The notes: generated by a model not told the origin, from the letters alone. Numbered from the stretch's first letter, positions 1-9,010 are shown. The stretch: 64,000 nt of DNA from WQXF01 sp031553615 (GCA_031553615.1 JAVBLJ010000008.1:1-64000); one strand, 5' to 3'. Program-made: numbers and translations.

Positions 1-22
1 GCATGTAAGGTAAACCTGACTC

Positions 23-185
23 ATACCAATTCCAATTAGGTATTGCCAATAAGCCAGCGAGAGATTTTTTCGATCGGCTAGGAGTCCGAAGGAGGCGTAG
101 CCAGCAGCTACGCTGACCGAGGCACGACAACGCCGATCGGAAAAAGATCCGCTGGATTCTGGCAAAACGTAGTTGAAATTGGTAT
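23..185 (+). repeat. Palindromic repeat family A, copy 1 (~163 bp)
   Basis: The element is bounded by inverted termini (ATACCAATTCCAATTA at the left, TTGAAATTGGTAT at the right). Inside are nested dyads: GATTTTTTCGATCGGC against GCCGATCGGAAAAAGATC, and a perfect central hairpin GCGTAGC-CAGCA-GCTACGC. Near-identical copies lie at 31063-31226 (inverted) and 44219-44382, and a diverged one at 56938-57060. There is no reading frame for a transposase, so it is a MITE-like or structured-RNA-like repeat. The host family is not recognised. Confidence 0.85.
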
Positions 186-640
186 GAATAGAGAAACAGG
201 GACTTGCGACCGAAGGTGGCCGGAGGGCGACCGGAAAGCCCTCCGGTCGCTCCCGCTGGAGCGAAATCCTCGTCTCTACAAAGCAAAATTCCTGCAAAGG
301 GAGAGCTTTTCGCTCCGTCGGGAGCGACCAGGGGGCTTATCGCTCTCCCCCTGGACTTCTTCTCTGCTCATCTGCCTAAGACGTAAATGCATTCGCCGTG
401 CATGCAACCCCTCTGCAAAATCCCATCTTCACGAAAAGACGCAAAGTCCCTGGCAACCGAAGCCGCCAGGGAATTTGCGAAGGAAGGGGAAGGACTACCC
501 TGAATATCAAATTACAACGGCGGCACGGATTGGGTCGGGGGGGAAGAAAATTTGTGCGAAGCGCGAAGCGCCCGTACCTGCCTGTGGAAAAAGTGTACCA
601 TGTGCAAAAGTATGACGCAACCTTTTTTCGACAAAGGCAC
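186..640. other. Non-coding, hairpin-rich spacer
   Basis: I see no convincing gene here: the open frames are short, mutually overlapping and lack good ribosome sites. The stretch holds inverted-repeat hairpins, including CCAGGGGG (328-335) paired with CCCCCTGG (347-354) inside a GCGACC...GGACTTC context that recurs near 16178 and 42496. A second pair is CCGGAGGGCGACCGG with the CCCTCCGGTCGC that follows (about 219-251). Confidence 0.5.
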
Positions 641-656
641 TTCTTAAATCTAACAT
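628..656 (+). promoter_or_regulatory. Possible promoter of the first propeller-SBP gene
   Basis: TCGACA (628-633), a 17-bp spacer and TAACAT (651-656) would start a transcript near 663, immediately before the leader hairpins at 665-718. An alternative -10 is CATAAT at 654-659. The -35 match is weak. Confidence 0.35.
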
Positions 657-664
657 AATATCTA

Positions 665-718
665 CGGAATAAACAGGCGGAGGATTCCGTTAAATGGGTA
701 GGTTACGCCTGTTTTTAC
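665..718 (+). promoter_or_regulatory. Leader with competing hairpins (possible attenuator)
   Basis: CGGAAT (665-670) can pair with ATTCCG (684-689), while AAACAGGCG (671-679) can pair perfectly with CGCCTGTTT (706-714), which runs on into a T tract. The second hairpin looks like an intrinsic terminator. The first encloses the terminator's 5' arm in its loop, so the two structures should compete. It lies 40 bases before the start codon at 758. No known riboswitch class was recognised. Confidence 0.45.
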
Positions 719-757
719 CTCTATTTTACTTTCAACTTTGCCGTTAGGAGAGGAACT

Positions 758-3061
758 ATGCAAAAGAAGTTGGGCAGGGTCGGTCGGATTGGTCTGCTGG
801 CCGCGCTGCTTTGCGGGTTGGCAATGGGCAACGCGCAGGCGGAGACCGGCGATCGGACGCTGTTCCCCTTACAGGAGCAGGAGGAGAGCGGCGTTTTTAT
901 CCAATCCATCGCCAGCCTGGACGGCACGCTCTACCTGCTAAGCAACGAAAACCAACTTTACCGCTGGGCACCCGGCGAGGAAAAGCCCGCGCTGTACTGC
1001 GCGCTGCCCAAGCTGCCCAATGCCCTGGCATCCCTCGATTACGACGATGCCCGCCCCGAACAGCAGGCGCAGATGGCCGAAATCGTGACCGATATCGCCA
1101 CGGGCGACGGCAAGCTTTGGGCCTTCAACTGGCGGGCCAAGCGCGCCGGAGAGATTACCGAGCAGGGCGTGCGCTGGCTGGAGCCGCCGCTGCAGCTTTC
1201 CGAATATTATTACCAAATCGACGAGAATGTGCTGGAAACGCGGCAATGCCGCTACCCGCTGGTGCGCGAAGGGCAGCTCTATCTGCTGCGCAGCGGCGAG
1301 CGAGACTCCCTTTGGCCGGAGGATTGGACGCTGCTGCGCATCGACCTGGCCACCGGGGCCTGTGCGCCAATGGAGCTGGAGAACAGCCTGAACCGGCTTA
1401 CAGGCTACAATCCCGGCAAGCTACTGGGCTACAGCGACGCTTACGACCCAAAGACGGGGATCATGATTCAATCGCTCTGGTCCATCGATGCGGCGAGCGG
1501 CGAGGCCGAAGCGCTGCCCATCGCGATCGGCGAAACGCGGAACATGATCGGCATGGCCTACGACGAGGCGACGGACAGCATCTACTACCTGCAAGGCGGC
1601 GAGGTATTCCGTTCGGCGGCGGGCGGCCCGTTTGCGACGGCCGGATACGTCTGCCGCCGCAACGAGGGCACCAACGGCGAGCGGGCGGTGATGCTCGATA
1701 GCGGCACCTACGTGACCGAGGACGACGGCAGCGTGCAGGTGCGCGATGTGCGCGCCGATCGCCCCCTGCCCCAGCCGTTGCGCATCCAGGGCGGGTACAC
1801 CGATTCAGCCTACCAGGGTTTCATTGCCGAAAATCCGGGCCAGCCTGTGCTGCTGGTCGATTCCTTTTACCCCCGCGCCGAGGATTATGCCCAGGCCATC
1901 CGCGAAGGCGTCGATCTCGATCTGTTCGTGATGAATGCATCGAACAGCTTCCGCGCGCTGGCCAACAAGGGGTTCGCCGCCGACCTGAGCGGCATCCCTG
2001 CGCTGACCGAGGCGGTGAGCGCCCTGTATCCGGCCATGCAATCGGTGCTATGCGACGATCAAGGGCGGCTGATGGCCCTGCCGGTCAGCATGGATTGCAA
2101 CCCGTGGGTATACGATCCCGCGCTTTGGGCGAAGGCGGGGCTGGGCGAACTGCCCACCACCTTCGATGAATTCCTGGATCTCGCGCAGGCGTGGGAGGAA
2201 TCGGAGGCCGATCACCCAGAGCTGGCGCTCTACAGCTTCTCCAGCCGCAACGAGCTGTTCAACCTGATCCTCGATCAATACATCGTGCAAAACGAGGTGC
2301 CCGGCCAGCCGCTCGATTTTGACACGCCCACGCTGCGCCGCCTGCTGGAGCGAATCGACCGCATTCCGTACCGGGAATTCGATTGGGAGAACATGTCCGA
2401 CGACGAGATACAGGAATCCGACGATTATGTGAACCGCGAGCGGCTCATCGAGACCGGCAGCAGGAGCTTTCCGCTCTGTTCAACCTCCCAAACGCCCATG
2501 GCCCCGCTCCGGTTTGAGTCTGACGAATCAGGTAAGGCGGGCGAACCCGGCGTGATCGCAGGCAGCATGCAGGTGATGCTCGTAAACCCCAACAGCAAAA
2601 ACCTGGACGCGGCGCTGCGGTATGCGCAATACGCATGGGAGCACATGGAGCCTGAGCTGCTCTACGCGCTGCGCCCTGACCTGAACGAGCCGCTGCGCTA
2701 CGAGGATTTCGATAGCGAAGTAGCGCAGACGGAGAAGGATCGGCAGGAGATGATCGACTTGCTGGCCACCGCCGAGGAGGCAGACCGGCAGCTCCTTCAG
2801 GAGAGCATCGATTGGCGCGACGAATGGCTGAGCAAGCAGGACGAATACCAGTGGCGCATCCCCGCCTCGGCGATTGAGACCTATCGAAAGCTGGCCCCGC
2901 AGATCGTGATTCCCGCGCAATCGGCCTACCTCTACGATGGCATTGCCTTGCCGACCCTGCGTTGGCTCCGCGATCGCTACCTGGACGGGCAAATGACGCT
3001 GGACGAATTCCTGCGCGAGCTGAACGCCAAGACCCGCATGATGATACTCGAGGGGGATTAA
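758..3061 (+). CDS. Secreted propeller-like / ABC solute-binding fusion protein 1
   Basis: The protein has 767 residues; the start follows GGAGAGGAACT. Residues 1-29 are a signal peptide ending in a signal-peptidase-I-like NAQA site; no clear lipobox is seen. Residues ~30-330 have the recurring short beta-motif texture of a propeller (DGTLYLL, DGKLWAF, PGKLLGY, TDSIYYLQGG). From ~338 it resembles family-1 extracellular solute-binding proteins (GVDLDLFVMNAS, ALYPAMQSV, LPTTFDEFLDLAQAWE, VNPNSKN, RPDLNEP). Usual binding proteins are 400-550 residues, so the N-terminal half is extra. Two paralogs follow at 4012 and 6380, and two permeases at 9231 and 10123. Substrate unknown; a sugar or glycan is inferred from the MalF/MalG-type permeases. 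Its stop overlaps the convergent lysozyme stop by 4 bp. Confidence 0.8.
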   Translation: MQKKLGRVGRIGLLAALLCGLAMGNAQAETGDRTLFPLQEQEESGVFIQSIASLDGTLYLLSNENQLYRWAPGEEKPALYCALPKLPNALASLDYDDARPEQQAQMAEIVTDIATGDGKLWAFNWRAKRAGEITEQGVRWLEPPLQLSEYYYQIDENVLETRQCRYPLVREGQLYLLRSGERDSLWPEDWTLLRIDLATGACAPMELENSLNRLTGYNPGKLLGYSDAYDPKTGIMIQSLWSIDAASGEAEALPIAIGETRNMIGMAYDEATDSIYYLQGGEVFRSAAGGPFATAGYVCRRNEGTNGERAVMLDSGTYVTEDDGSVQVRDVRADRPLPQPLRIQGGYTDSAYQGFIAENPGQPVLLVDSFYPRAEDYAQAIREGVDLDLFVMNASNSFRALANKGFAADLSGIPALTEAVSALYPAMQSVLCDDQGRLMALPVSMDCNPWVYDPALWAKAGLGELPTTFDEFLDLAQAWEESEADHPELALYSFSSRNELFNLILDQYIVQNEVPGQPLDFDTPTLRRLLERIDRIPYREFDWENMSDDEIQESDDYVNRERLIETGSRSFPLCSTSQTPMAPLRFESDESGKAGEPGVIAGSMQVMLVNPNSKNLDAALRYAQYAWEHMEPELLYALRPDLNEPLRYEDFDSEVAQTEKDRQEMIDLLATAEEADRQLLQESIDWRDEWLSKQDEYQWRIPASAIETYRKLAPQIVIPAQSAYLYDGIALPTLRWLRDRYLDGQMTLDEFLRELNAKTRMMILEGD

Positions 3062-3807
3062 TTCGCGCCGGAAGCGGGCAGCCCATACTGCGCAAACTCT
3101 GCGGCGCTGCCGCCAAACGCGTTCATGTCGATGTACTGCTCCTTGCCCTGGTAGCCCTGCAGCTTGACCCGATTGGAGTATTGCCAGAAGGTCCAGGCCC
3201 GGCCATCGGCCAGGGTGGGCTGGCGGAACACATCGCGAATCCAGATATCGCAGCGGAGAAATGCGCCGGAGAGGTAGCGATCGTAGGTCTCGGCCGTGGC
3301 GTATAGAATGGGCGTGACGCCGTAATGCGCGCTCAGCAGGCCGGAGAGCACGCGCAGCTCATCGCGCACCAGCTCCACGGCGGGCGGGTATTTTGCCTTG
3401 TCGCCATAGTATTCCAAATCGATCACCGGCGGCAGCGCGCCCTCCAGCCGGGGCACGACCTCGATGAAATGCTCGGCCTGGGTGCGGCCCGAGCTATCGA
3501 AGCTAAAAAAATGGTAAGCGCCGATGCGCAGCCCGGTGCGCTGCGCCTCCTCGAAGTTGCGCGCGAAGGTGGTATCGGTGAGGCTGCTGCCCTCGGTAGC
3601 CTTGATGAACGCGAAAGCAATCCCCTGCCCGGCCAGCACTGGCCAATCGATCTCGCCCTGGTAGGAGGAAACGTCCACGCCGCGCACGGGATAATCCCGC
3701 AGGGAGGGGTTGTTGAACTGCCATATTCCGTTGTAGTACAGCACCGCCACCCCCGCAAGCACGCCCGCCGCCAGCACCACCGCCAAAGCCACCGCCCATT
3801 TCCGCAT
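3058..3807 (-). CDS. Membrane-anchored GH25 lysozyme (N-acetylmuramidase)
   Basis: This 249-residue protein starts at the ATG preceded by GAGGGCGG; longer upstream starts lack a ribosome site. An N-terminal hydrophobic segment (residues ~3-25) acts as signal anchor. The rest is a glycoside hydrolase family 25 domain, expected to cut the muramic acid-GlcNAc bond of peptidoglycan outside the cell. Visible motifs are RGVDVSSYQG (Asp45), FIKATEG, the IGAYHF strand and the catalytic DLE (Asp130/Glu132) in PPVIDLEYYG, followed by FWQYS near the end. It sits in reverse orientation between two propeller-SBP genes, so it is transcribed independently. It may be a wall-remodelling partner or an insertion into the cluster. 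Confidence 0.9.
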   Translation of the reverse strand: MRKWAVALAVVLAAGVLAGVAVLYYNGIWQFNNPSLRDYPVRGVDVSSYQGEIDWPVLAGQGIAFAFIKATEGSSLTDTTFARNFEEAQRTGLRIGAYHFFSFDSSGRTQAEHFIEVVPRLEGALPPVIDLEYYGDKAKYPPAVELVRDELRVLSGLLSAHYGVTPILYATAETYDRYLSGAFLRCDIWIRDVFRQPTLADGRAWTFWQYSNRVKLQGYQGKEQYIDMNAFGGSAAEFAQYGLPASGAN

Positions 3808-3948
3808 GGTAACCGCCCTCACTTCACCCATCGCTCGGCACTGCGAATAGAACGCAGCACTACGCAGAAAGCATCCCCCGCGCCGGAATTCGATCGCAGA
3901 ATACGACAACTGCGCGGCTGACTATTGTGGGGCGAAGCGCCGGGAAGT

Positions 3949-3958
3949 ATGCTATAAT
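3949..3958 (+). promoter_or_regulatory. Extended -10 promoter for gene 4012
   Basis: TATGCTATAAT gives a perfect -10 (TATAAT at 3953-3958) with a TG extension. No good -35 at 16-18 bp spacing is visible. It lies 54 bases upstream of the start codon, between divergent genes. Confidence 0.55.
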
Positions 3959-4011
3959 CATCCATATCGCTTTAACCATCGCTGTAACCCATGTGAAAGA
4001 GGAGGAATCCC

Positions 4012-6288
4012 ATGCACAACCTGATCGCGAGCCGTTTAAACCGTTTAAGCCGTTCGGGCCATTCAAACTGTTCGAGCCGTTCGGGCCGTTCTCCCCGAGC
4101 GCTCCTTGGCGCGCTTCTGGCGCTTTGCCTGCTGTGCTCCTGCGCGGGCGCCTGGGCGGAAAACCGGCAGATCACCGTATCCTCCAACCAGGCCGGCCTG
4201 CTGCTGAGCGGAGCCGTGTTGGAAGGCGCAATGTACTTCCTGGACGATCAGCTGCGCATGGTCCGGCCGGGCGAGGCCGAGGCTACCTCGCTGGGCGCTG
4301 TGCCCGTGCTCCCCTTCCCCGCCACCCTGGTGGCCATGGGCGATCAGCTGATGCGCCTGGACAACGCCACCGGCCAGCTCGCGCGCTGGGACGGCACGGC
4401 GTTCGTGGAGCCCCTCCAGCTGGATTGGTCGGCCCTGGATAACCCGAGCTCGCCGAGCTTCCTGATGTGGCCGGTGTGGGCTGAGGGCGCGCTGTACGGC
4501 CTTATTCCCCCTTCTTCCGGCGGTTCAGGCACCGAGGGCTTTTCGCTGGTGCGGTTCGATACCGCCACCGGCGCGCGCACCGATCTGCCCACCCGCAACA
4601 TCTATCAGCTCGCCGCCTACAAGCCGGGCCAGCTGCTTGCGCTTTCGCTGGATTTCCTGCAGTACACCGGCGAGGGCGGCGGCACCGTGGTGGTGCTCGA
4701 TGCGGCCACCGGCGGGCAGACCGCCGAGCTGGGCACGCTGGGCGGCCTGATGGACGGCGGAATCGCCTACGATGCCGCCACCGATACGGTCTTTGCGGTA
4801 TCGGGCGGGCAGCTTGCCTCCAGCCAGGGTGGCGGCGCGTTCGTGCCGGGCGCTTACTTCAACGCGCCCAACCCGCTCAACGCCACCTTTGCCGGGGTGG
4901 TGGAGGGTGAATACGCCATACTGACCGGCACCGATCTGCACATGACCTCGCTCAATGCGGTGGCCAGCGACACGCCTCCGCTGCGCCTGAAGGGCTTTAA
5001 CATCGACGACGCCATGCTCCAGGCCTTCAACCGCGAATACCCCGAAGTCCCGGTGGCCAAGGTCGATAGCCTGATGACCGATACCGCCACCATATTCAAC
5101 GAGTTCGCTACCGCCGATAGCCAGGTGGATCTCTACGTGCTCTACAGCTTCCAATCCCTGGAGGCGCTCAAGGAAAAGGGTTACCTGACCGACCTTTCGG
5201 GCATTCCGGGTGTGGCCGAGGCCGTGGCCGCCATGTATCCCAGCGTGCAGGACGCGGTGATGCAGGACGGCGCGGTGCTGGCGCTTCCCGCCTCGCTCAT
5301 GGTCAACGGGGCTTGGAGCTACAACCAGGCGCTGCTGGACGAGGTGGGGCTGGGAATGCCCGCCACCATGCTGGAGTACTACGAAATGCTGGGCAAATGG
5401 GAAGAGGAGTACGCCGAGGATTACCCGGACTACTCGCTCTCCCGCATGCTGCTGCCCCGTGAGCAGTGCGTGAGCATGGCGCTGCAGAACTACTCGCTCA
5501 CCTACGAACAGCAGGATGCGCCGCTGAAGCTGGATACGCCCGTATTCCGCGCAGTGATGGAGACCATCGACGCGCTGCCCTACGAGGCCAACGATCTGCA
5601 GGCCATCCAGCGCGGCGAAGCACCCATGCCCAGCATCCCCAACACCTCCCCCCTCATCGAGACCGCAGCCGCCGACGTGTTTGGCCGCTACGGCGCGCGG
5701 GACGAGGAGGGCCGTCCGGCGGCGCGCATCATTCCCCCGCTGCCGTTTGAGGAAGGCGTGCCCACGGCGGTCATGGCGCTGATGCCGGTATACATCATCA
5801 ACCCCAACAGCCCGAACCGCGAACAGGCCGAGCGCTTCATCGCCTTTGCGGCCCAGAACATGACCGCCGAGAACCGCCTGCTGCTTTGCCCCGATTTCAA
5901 CGAGCCGCAGCGGCCCGCCCACTACGAGGAGGAAGTGGCCGAGCAGCGCGCCGAGCTCGCCGAGCTCGAGGCCTCGCTCACCTCCGCCAAGGAGGAAGAC
6001 CGCCGCGGCATCGAGGAGGAGATCGCCGAAAAGAAGCTGCTGCTCGAAAAGCGCGAGGCCTCCGATTTTGACATCACCGCCGAAGCCATTGCCGATTACC
6101 GCGCGGTGGGCGAACACCTGAACCTGATGATGCATTCCAGCGTAACCAGCCTGGATAACCCGGAAGCCACCCAGGAGCTCAACAACCTGCTCTACCGCTA
6201 CATGGCGGGCGAGAGCACGCTGGACGAGGCCCTACGCGAGCTGGATAAGCGCTTCCAGATGATGTTCCAGGAGCGCATGAGCGAATAA
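4012..6288 (+). CDS. Secreted propeller-like / ABC solute-binding fusion protein 2
   Basis: This 758-residue paralog of the 758 and 6380 products starts after AAAGAGGAGGAATCCC. The N-region of its signal peptide is unusually long (about 27 residues, Ser/Arg/Asn rich) because it is encoded by seven degenerate 9-bp repeats (4031-4093). The hydrophobic core then runs to an AWA signal-peptidase-I site; LCSC just before it could be an atypical lipobox. Residues ~45-310 are propeller-like. From ~320 the binding-protein half begins (DLYVLYSFQSLEALKEKG, MYPSVQDAVM, NPNSPNREQAERF, CPDFNEP). Residues ~640-685 form a charged coiled-coil insert (AELAELEASL...EKKLLLEKREA), also present in shorter form in the paralogs. 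Same ligand class inferred. Confidence 0.8.
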   Translation: MHNLIASRLNRLSRSGHSNCSSRSGRSPRALLGALLALCLLCSCAGAWAENRQITVSSNQAGLLLSGAVLEGAMYFLDDQLRMVRPGEAEATSLGAVPVLPFPATLVAMGDQLMRLDNATGQLARWDGTAFVEPLQLDWSALDNPSSPSFLMWPVWAEGALYGLIPPSSGGSGTEGFSLVRFDTATGARTDLPTRNIYQLAAYKPGQLLALSLDFLQYTGEGGGTVVVLDAATGGQTAELGTLGGLMDGGIAYDAATDTVFAVSGGQLASSQGGGAFVPGAYFNAPNPLNATFAGVVEGEYAILTGTDLHMTSLNAVASDTPPLRLKGFNIDDAMLQAFNREYPEVPVAKVDSLMTDTATIFNEFATADSQVDLYVLYSFQSLEALKEKGYLTDLSGIPGVAEAVAAMYPSVQDAVMQDGAVLALPASLMVNGAWSYNQALLDEVGLGMPATMLEYYEMLGKWEEEYAEDYPDYSLSRMLLPREQCVSMALQNYSLTYEQQDAPLKLDTPVFRAVMETIDALPYEANDLQAIQRGEAPMPSIPNTSPLIETAAADVFGRYGARDEEGRPAARIIPPLPFEEGVPTAVMALMPVYIINPNSPNREQAERFIAFAAQNMTAENRLLLCPDFNEPQRPAHYEEEVAEQRAELAELEASLTSAKEEDRRGIEEEIAEKKLLLEKREASDFDITAEAIADYRAVGEHLNLMMHSSVTSLDNPEATQELNNLLYRYMAGESTLDEALRELDKRFQMMFQERMSE
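4031..4093 (+). repeat. Seven 9-bp degenerate tandem units inside a signal-peptide coding region
   Basis: The units are GCCGTTTAA, ACCGTTTAA, GCCGTTCGG, GCCATTCAA, ACTGTTCGA, GCCGTTCGG and GCCGTTCTC, so the period is exactly 9. Each unit adds three residues of the pattern (Ser/Asn/Gly)-(Arg/His/Cys)-(Leu/Ser), keeping frame. Confidence 0.85.
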
Positions 6289-6325
6289 CGCCTCCCGCCT
6301 ACCGATCCGCCGAATCCATCCTTCT

Positions 6326-6353
6326 GAACCGATTCGCTTGAACCGATTCACTC
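6326..6353 (+). repeat. Two 14-bp direct repeats upstream of gene 6380
   Basis: GAACCGATTCGCTT is followed at once by GAACCGATTCACTC; looser copies flank the pair (CCGATCCGCC, CTCAATCCAT). The pair ends 27 bases before the start codon. Confidence 0.7.
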
Positions 6354-6379
6354 AATCCATTTATGTAAGGAGAGCACCT

Positions 6380-8836
6380 ATGACTTCTAAACGATGGTTT
6401 GCCGCCGCACTCTGCCTGATGATCGCGCTCGCTTCCCTGCCCGCGCTGGGCGAATCGGGCAACACTACGCTGTTTGTTCGTGACGACCAAAACCCCGAGG
6501 CCGAAAGCATCTACATCAACAGCGTCGCCGTGGTGGGCGATGCCGTGTACATGTTGGGCAGTGGTCTCTACCGCTACCGCCCCGGCGATGAGAAGCCCGA
6601 GACCCTGATGACCTCCGACCAGGTTTGGGGCGGCGGATATATCGTATCGGAAGAGCCGATGGAAGCCGATGAGATCACGGGCACCGAGGGCGAAGGTGCT
6701 GTTGTCGAGGGCGAAGGCACCGTCATCGAAGACGATGCAGCCGAGGGCGCGGCCACCGAAGCCACCGATGCGCCGCCCGAGACCGAGGCAGTCGAAGCCG
6801 AGACCGAGCCGGCGACCCCGGAAGCCTCGGAAGAGACGGTCGTAGAGACCACGGAAGAACCGGCCGTGCCCAGCTACTCCCCCCAGCTGCTGGTACAGGG
6901 CGGGGACGTGCTGCACGCGCTGGATACCCAAAATGGGCGTCTGGGCGTTTGGGATGAAGCCCTCAAAAACTTCAATTGGGATATCGCCCTGCCCTGGGAG
7001 GGCATGGTCCGCGAACGCGAAGAGAACTGGAAGGAAAACCGCGAGGTGGTGCTGCCCACCCTCATCGATGGCGCACTCTACCTGTTGGCTGCGCGGGATT
7101 TTGACATGTGGGGCGAATACGTGCTGCAGCGGTATGATCTCGCCGCGGGCACAGTCACCACGCTGCCCACGGCCAACCTGCAAACCTTCATCCCCTACAA
7201 GCCGGGCAAGCTGGTCGGCTTGGCGCGCAATCAGGAAAACTGGGCTTCTTCAGTCGTGGTGATCGACATCGCGACGGGCGCAACCGATTCCACGCTTTTC
7301 GCCGATGAATCGGGCAGCCTCAGCCCGTGCGGCTTTGCCTACAACGCCGATACCGACACGCTGTACGCCAGCCTCAACAGCGCCATCATGTCGCTGGGCA
7401 GCGAGGGCCTGGGCGAGCCCTTCGCCTACTACCCCGGGCAGGCGAACAGCAATTGCGAGGCGGGGCTTCTTTCCTCCGGCCACTACGTGATCAACACCCA
7501 CAATGGCGTGTGCTTGCGCAATATAGACCCGCAATACAAGCCCGCCGGTGTGCTGCACCTGACCGGCAGCTACATGGATGATGTGGCCACCCGCTTCCTC
7601 AACGCCAACCCGGATGTGGCGATCGAAATGTCCGGCGACTACCTGTGGGGCGGCCAGCAGGTCATCGATTCCATGGTATCGCAGGAAAGCAAGATCGACC
7701 TGTTCGAGGTCTCCTCCTTCTCCGGGCTCAAGGGCCTGCGCGACAAGGGCTACCTGGCCGATATCTCCTCCTCCGCCAAGCTGATGGCGGCCGTGGAGGC
7801 TATGTATCCGCAAATCAAGGATGTGCTGATCATCGACGGCAAGCTGTACGGCTTCCCGCAGTATCTCTCGCTTAGCTTCTGGAATGTGGATGTGGCTTCG
7901 ATGGAGCGGCTGGGCCTGGGCGGCATGCCCGAAACCATGATCGATTTCATGGACCTCATCGAGCGCTGGGAGGAAGAGGAGCTGGCCGAGGAAAACCCCA
8001 GCTGGACGCTGCTCGACCCCTGGTACAACAAGCAGAGCCTTCTATACGAGCTGGTGATGCGATACGTGACCAACTACGAGACCCCGGATCAGCCGCTCAA
8101 CTTCAATACCCCGGAATTGCGCGCGACCCTCGAGCGCTGGGAGGCGCTGCCCGATTTTGGCAGCGATCCGGAGGATGAAAACAACGTCATCTCCTACGAC
8201 GGCTCCGCCGCCACGCTGATCTCCACCAGCGCATCTCCGTTTACCTCCTATTTCTACAGCGATGTAGAGGGATACAAGCCCGAGCTGGTGCTGGCCCCCA
8301 TGTTTGCCAAGGGCGAAGCCCCGGTGCTGGACGGCAACCTGCAGGTGTACGTGGTCAACCCCAACTCCAGCCAGCAGGATTTGGCGATCCGCTACCTGGA
8401 GTACCTTGCCGAAAACATGGAGAAGGCCAACCTCTACATGCTGCGCCCCGACCTGAACGAGCCGGTGCCTGATCCCTACTGGGTAAAGGAAAAGGCCAAC
8501 GCCGAAAAAGACTTAGCGGAAGCCGAGGCTCAGCTGGCCAAAGCCGAGGAGGCCGACGTACAGGGGTACACCGACCAAGTGCAATGGCGGAAGGATTGGC
8601 TCAAGAGCACCGAGGAGCATTATTGGCTCATCAACGCCGAGGACATCGCACTCTACCGCAAGTACGCCTCCGGCATGTCGCTGAATACCGAGACGCAAAT
8701 GCTCGATTACAGCAGCACCTCGTTCGAGGAATTCTGGAAAGAGTTGGGGCGCTACGCGGAGGGGCAGATCAAGCTGGATGAGCTGCTGCGCGAGCTGGAC
8801 AAGAAGGCCAAGATGATCTTCTATGAAGGGCAGTAA
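6380..8836 (+). CDS. Secreted propeller-like / ABC solute-binding fusion protein 3 with acidic insert
   Basis: The 818-residue product starts at the ATG after TAAGGAGAGCACCT. The signal peptide ends near PALG. It follows the same plan as its two paralogs, with the binding-protein half beginning near residue 389 (KIDLFEVSSFSGLKGLRDKG, MYPQIKDVLI, NPNSSQQD, RPDLNEP, LDELLRELDKKAK). The difference is a low-complexity Glu/Ala/Thr/Val-rich insert at residues ~90-166, placed inside the propeller-like half and absent from the paralogs. It is probably a flexible, strongly acidic loop. The gene lies 91 bp after gene 4012 in the same direction and is likely co-transcribed. Like the others it lacks an obvious lipobox, which is odd for a Gram-positive binding protein. 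Confidence 0.8.
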   Translation: MTSKRWFAAALCLMIALASLPALGESGNTTLFVRDDQNPEAESIYINSVAVVGDAVYMLGSGLYRYRPGDEKPETLMTSDQVWGGGYIVSEEPMEADEITGTEGEGAVVEGEGTVIEDDAAEGAATEATDAPPETEAVEAETEPATPEASEETVVETTEEPAVPSYSPQLLVQGGDVLHALDTQNGRLGVWDEALKNFNWDIALPWEGMVREREENWKENREVVLPTLIDGALYLLAARDFDMWGEYVLQRYDLAAGTVTTLPTANLQTFIPYKPGKLVGLARNQENWASSVVVIDIATGATDSTLFADESGSLSPCGFAYNADTDTLYASLNSAIMSLGSEGLGEPFAYYPGQANSNCEAGLLSSGHYVINTHNGVCLRNIDPQYKPAGVLHLTGSYMDDVATRFLNANPDVAIEMSGDYLWGGQQVIDSMVSQESKIDLFEVSSFSGLKGLRDKGYLADISSSAKLMAAVEAMYPQIKDVLIIDGKLYGFPQYLSLSFWNVDVASMERLGLGGMPETMIDFMDLIERWEEEELAEENPSWTLLDPWYNKQSLLYELVMRYVTNYETPDQPLNFNTPELRATLERWEALPDFGSDPEDENNVISYDGSAATLISTSASPFTSYFYSDVEGYKPELVLAPMFAKGEAPVLDGNLQVYVVNPNSSQQDLAIRYLEYLAENMEKANLYMLRPDLNEPVPDPYWVKEKANAEKDLAEAEAQLAKAEEADVQGYTDQVQWRKDWLKSTEEHYWLINAEDIALYRKYASGMSLNTETQMLDYSSTSFEEFWKELGRYAEGQIKLDELLRELDKKAKMIFYEGQ

Positions 8837-8875
8837 GGCAGTAGCGCTCGAATCGCCCCATAAACTTCCCTGTCT

Positions 8876-8928
8876 CACCGAAATTGGTATCGCACCGAAA
8901 TTTGGTATCGCACCGAATTTCTCTGTCG
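8876..8928 (+). repeat. Three ~18-bp direct repeats
   Basis: The units are CACCGAAATTGGTATCG (17 bp), CACCGAAATTTGGTATCG (18 bp) and CACCGAATTTCTCTGTCG (18 bp, diverged). They lie in the 394-bp gap between gene 6380 and the permease genes. Confidence 0.8.
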
Positions 8929-9010
8929 CTCCACGATTTTCCACATAACGCATGATTTTCCGCAAAAAAGCGGAAAGAAAATCCGCACCTGCTCCGTTAC
9001 TATATACGCC

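Noticed and set aside
665..714. H-type pseudoknot riboswitch
   Set aside because: The two stems' 5' arms are adjacent with no linker to cross a 9-bp helix, so competing hairpins are more likely; no known aptamer core is seen.
4525..6135. 536-residue minus-strand open frame
   Set aside because: Antisense shadow of the second propeller-SBP gene, His/Gly/Arg-rich with no ribosome site.
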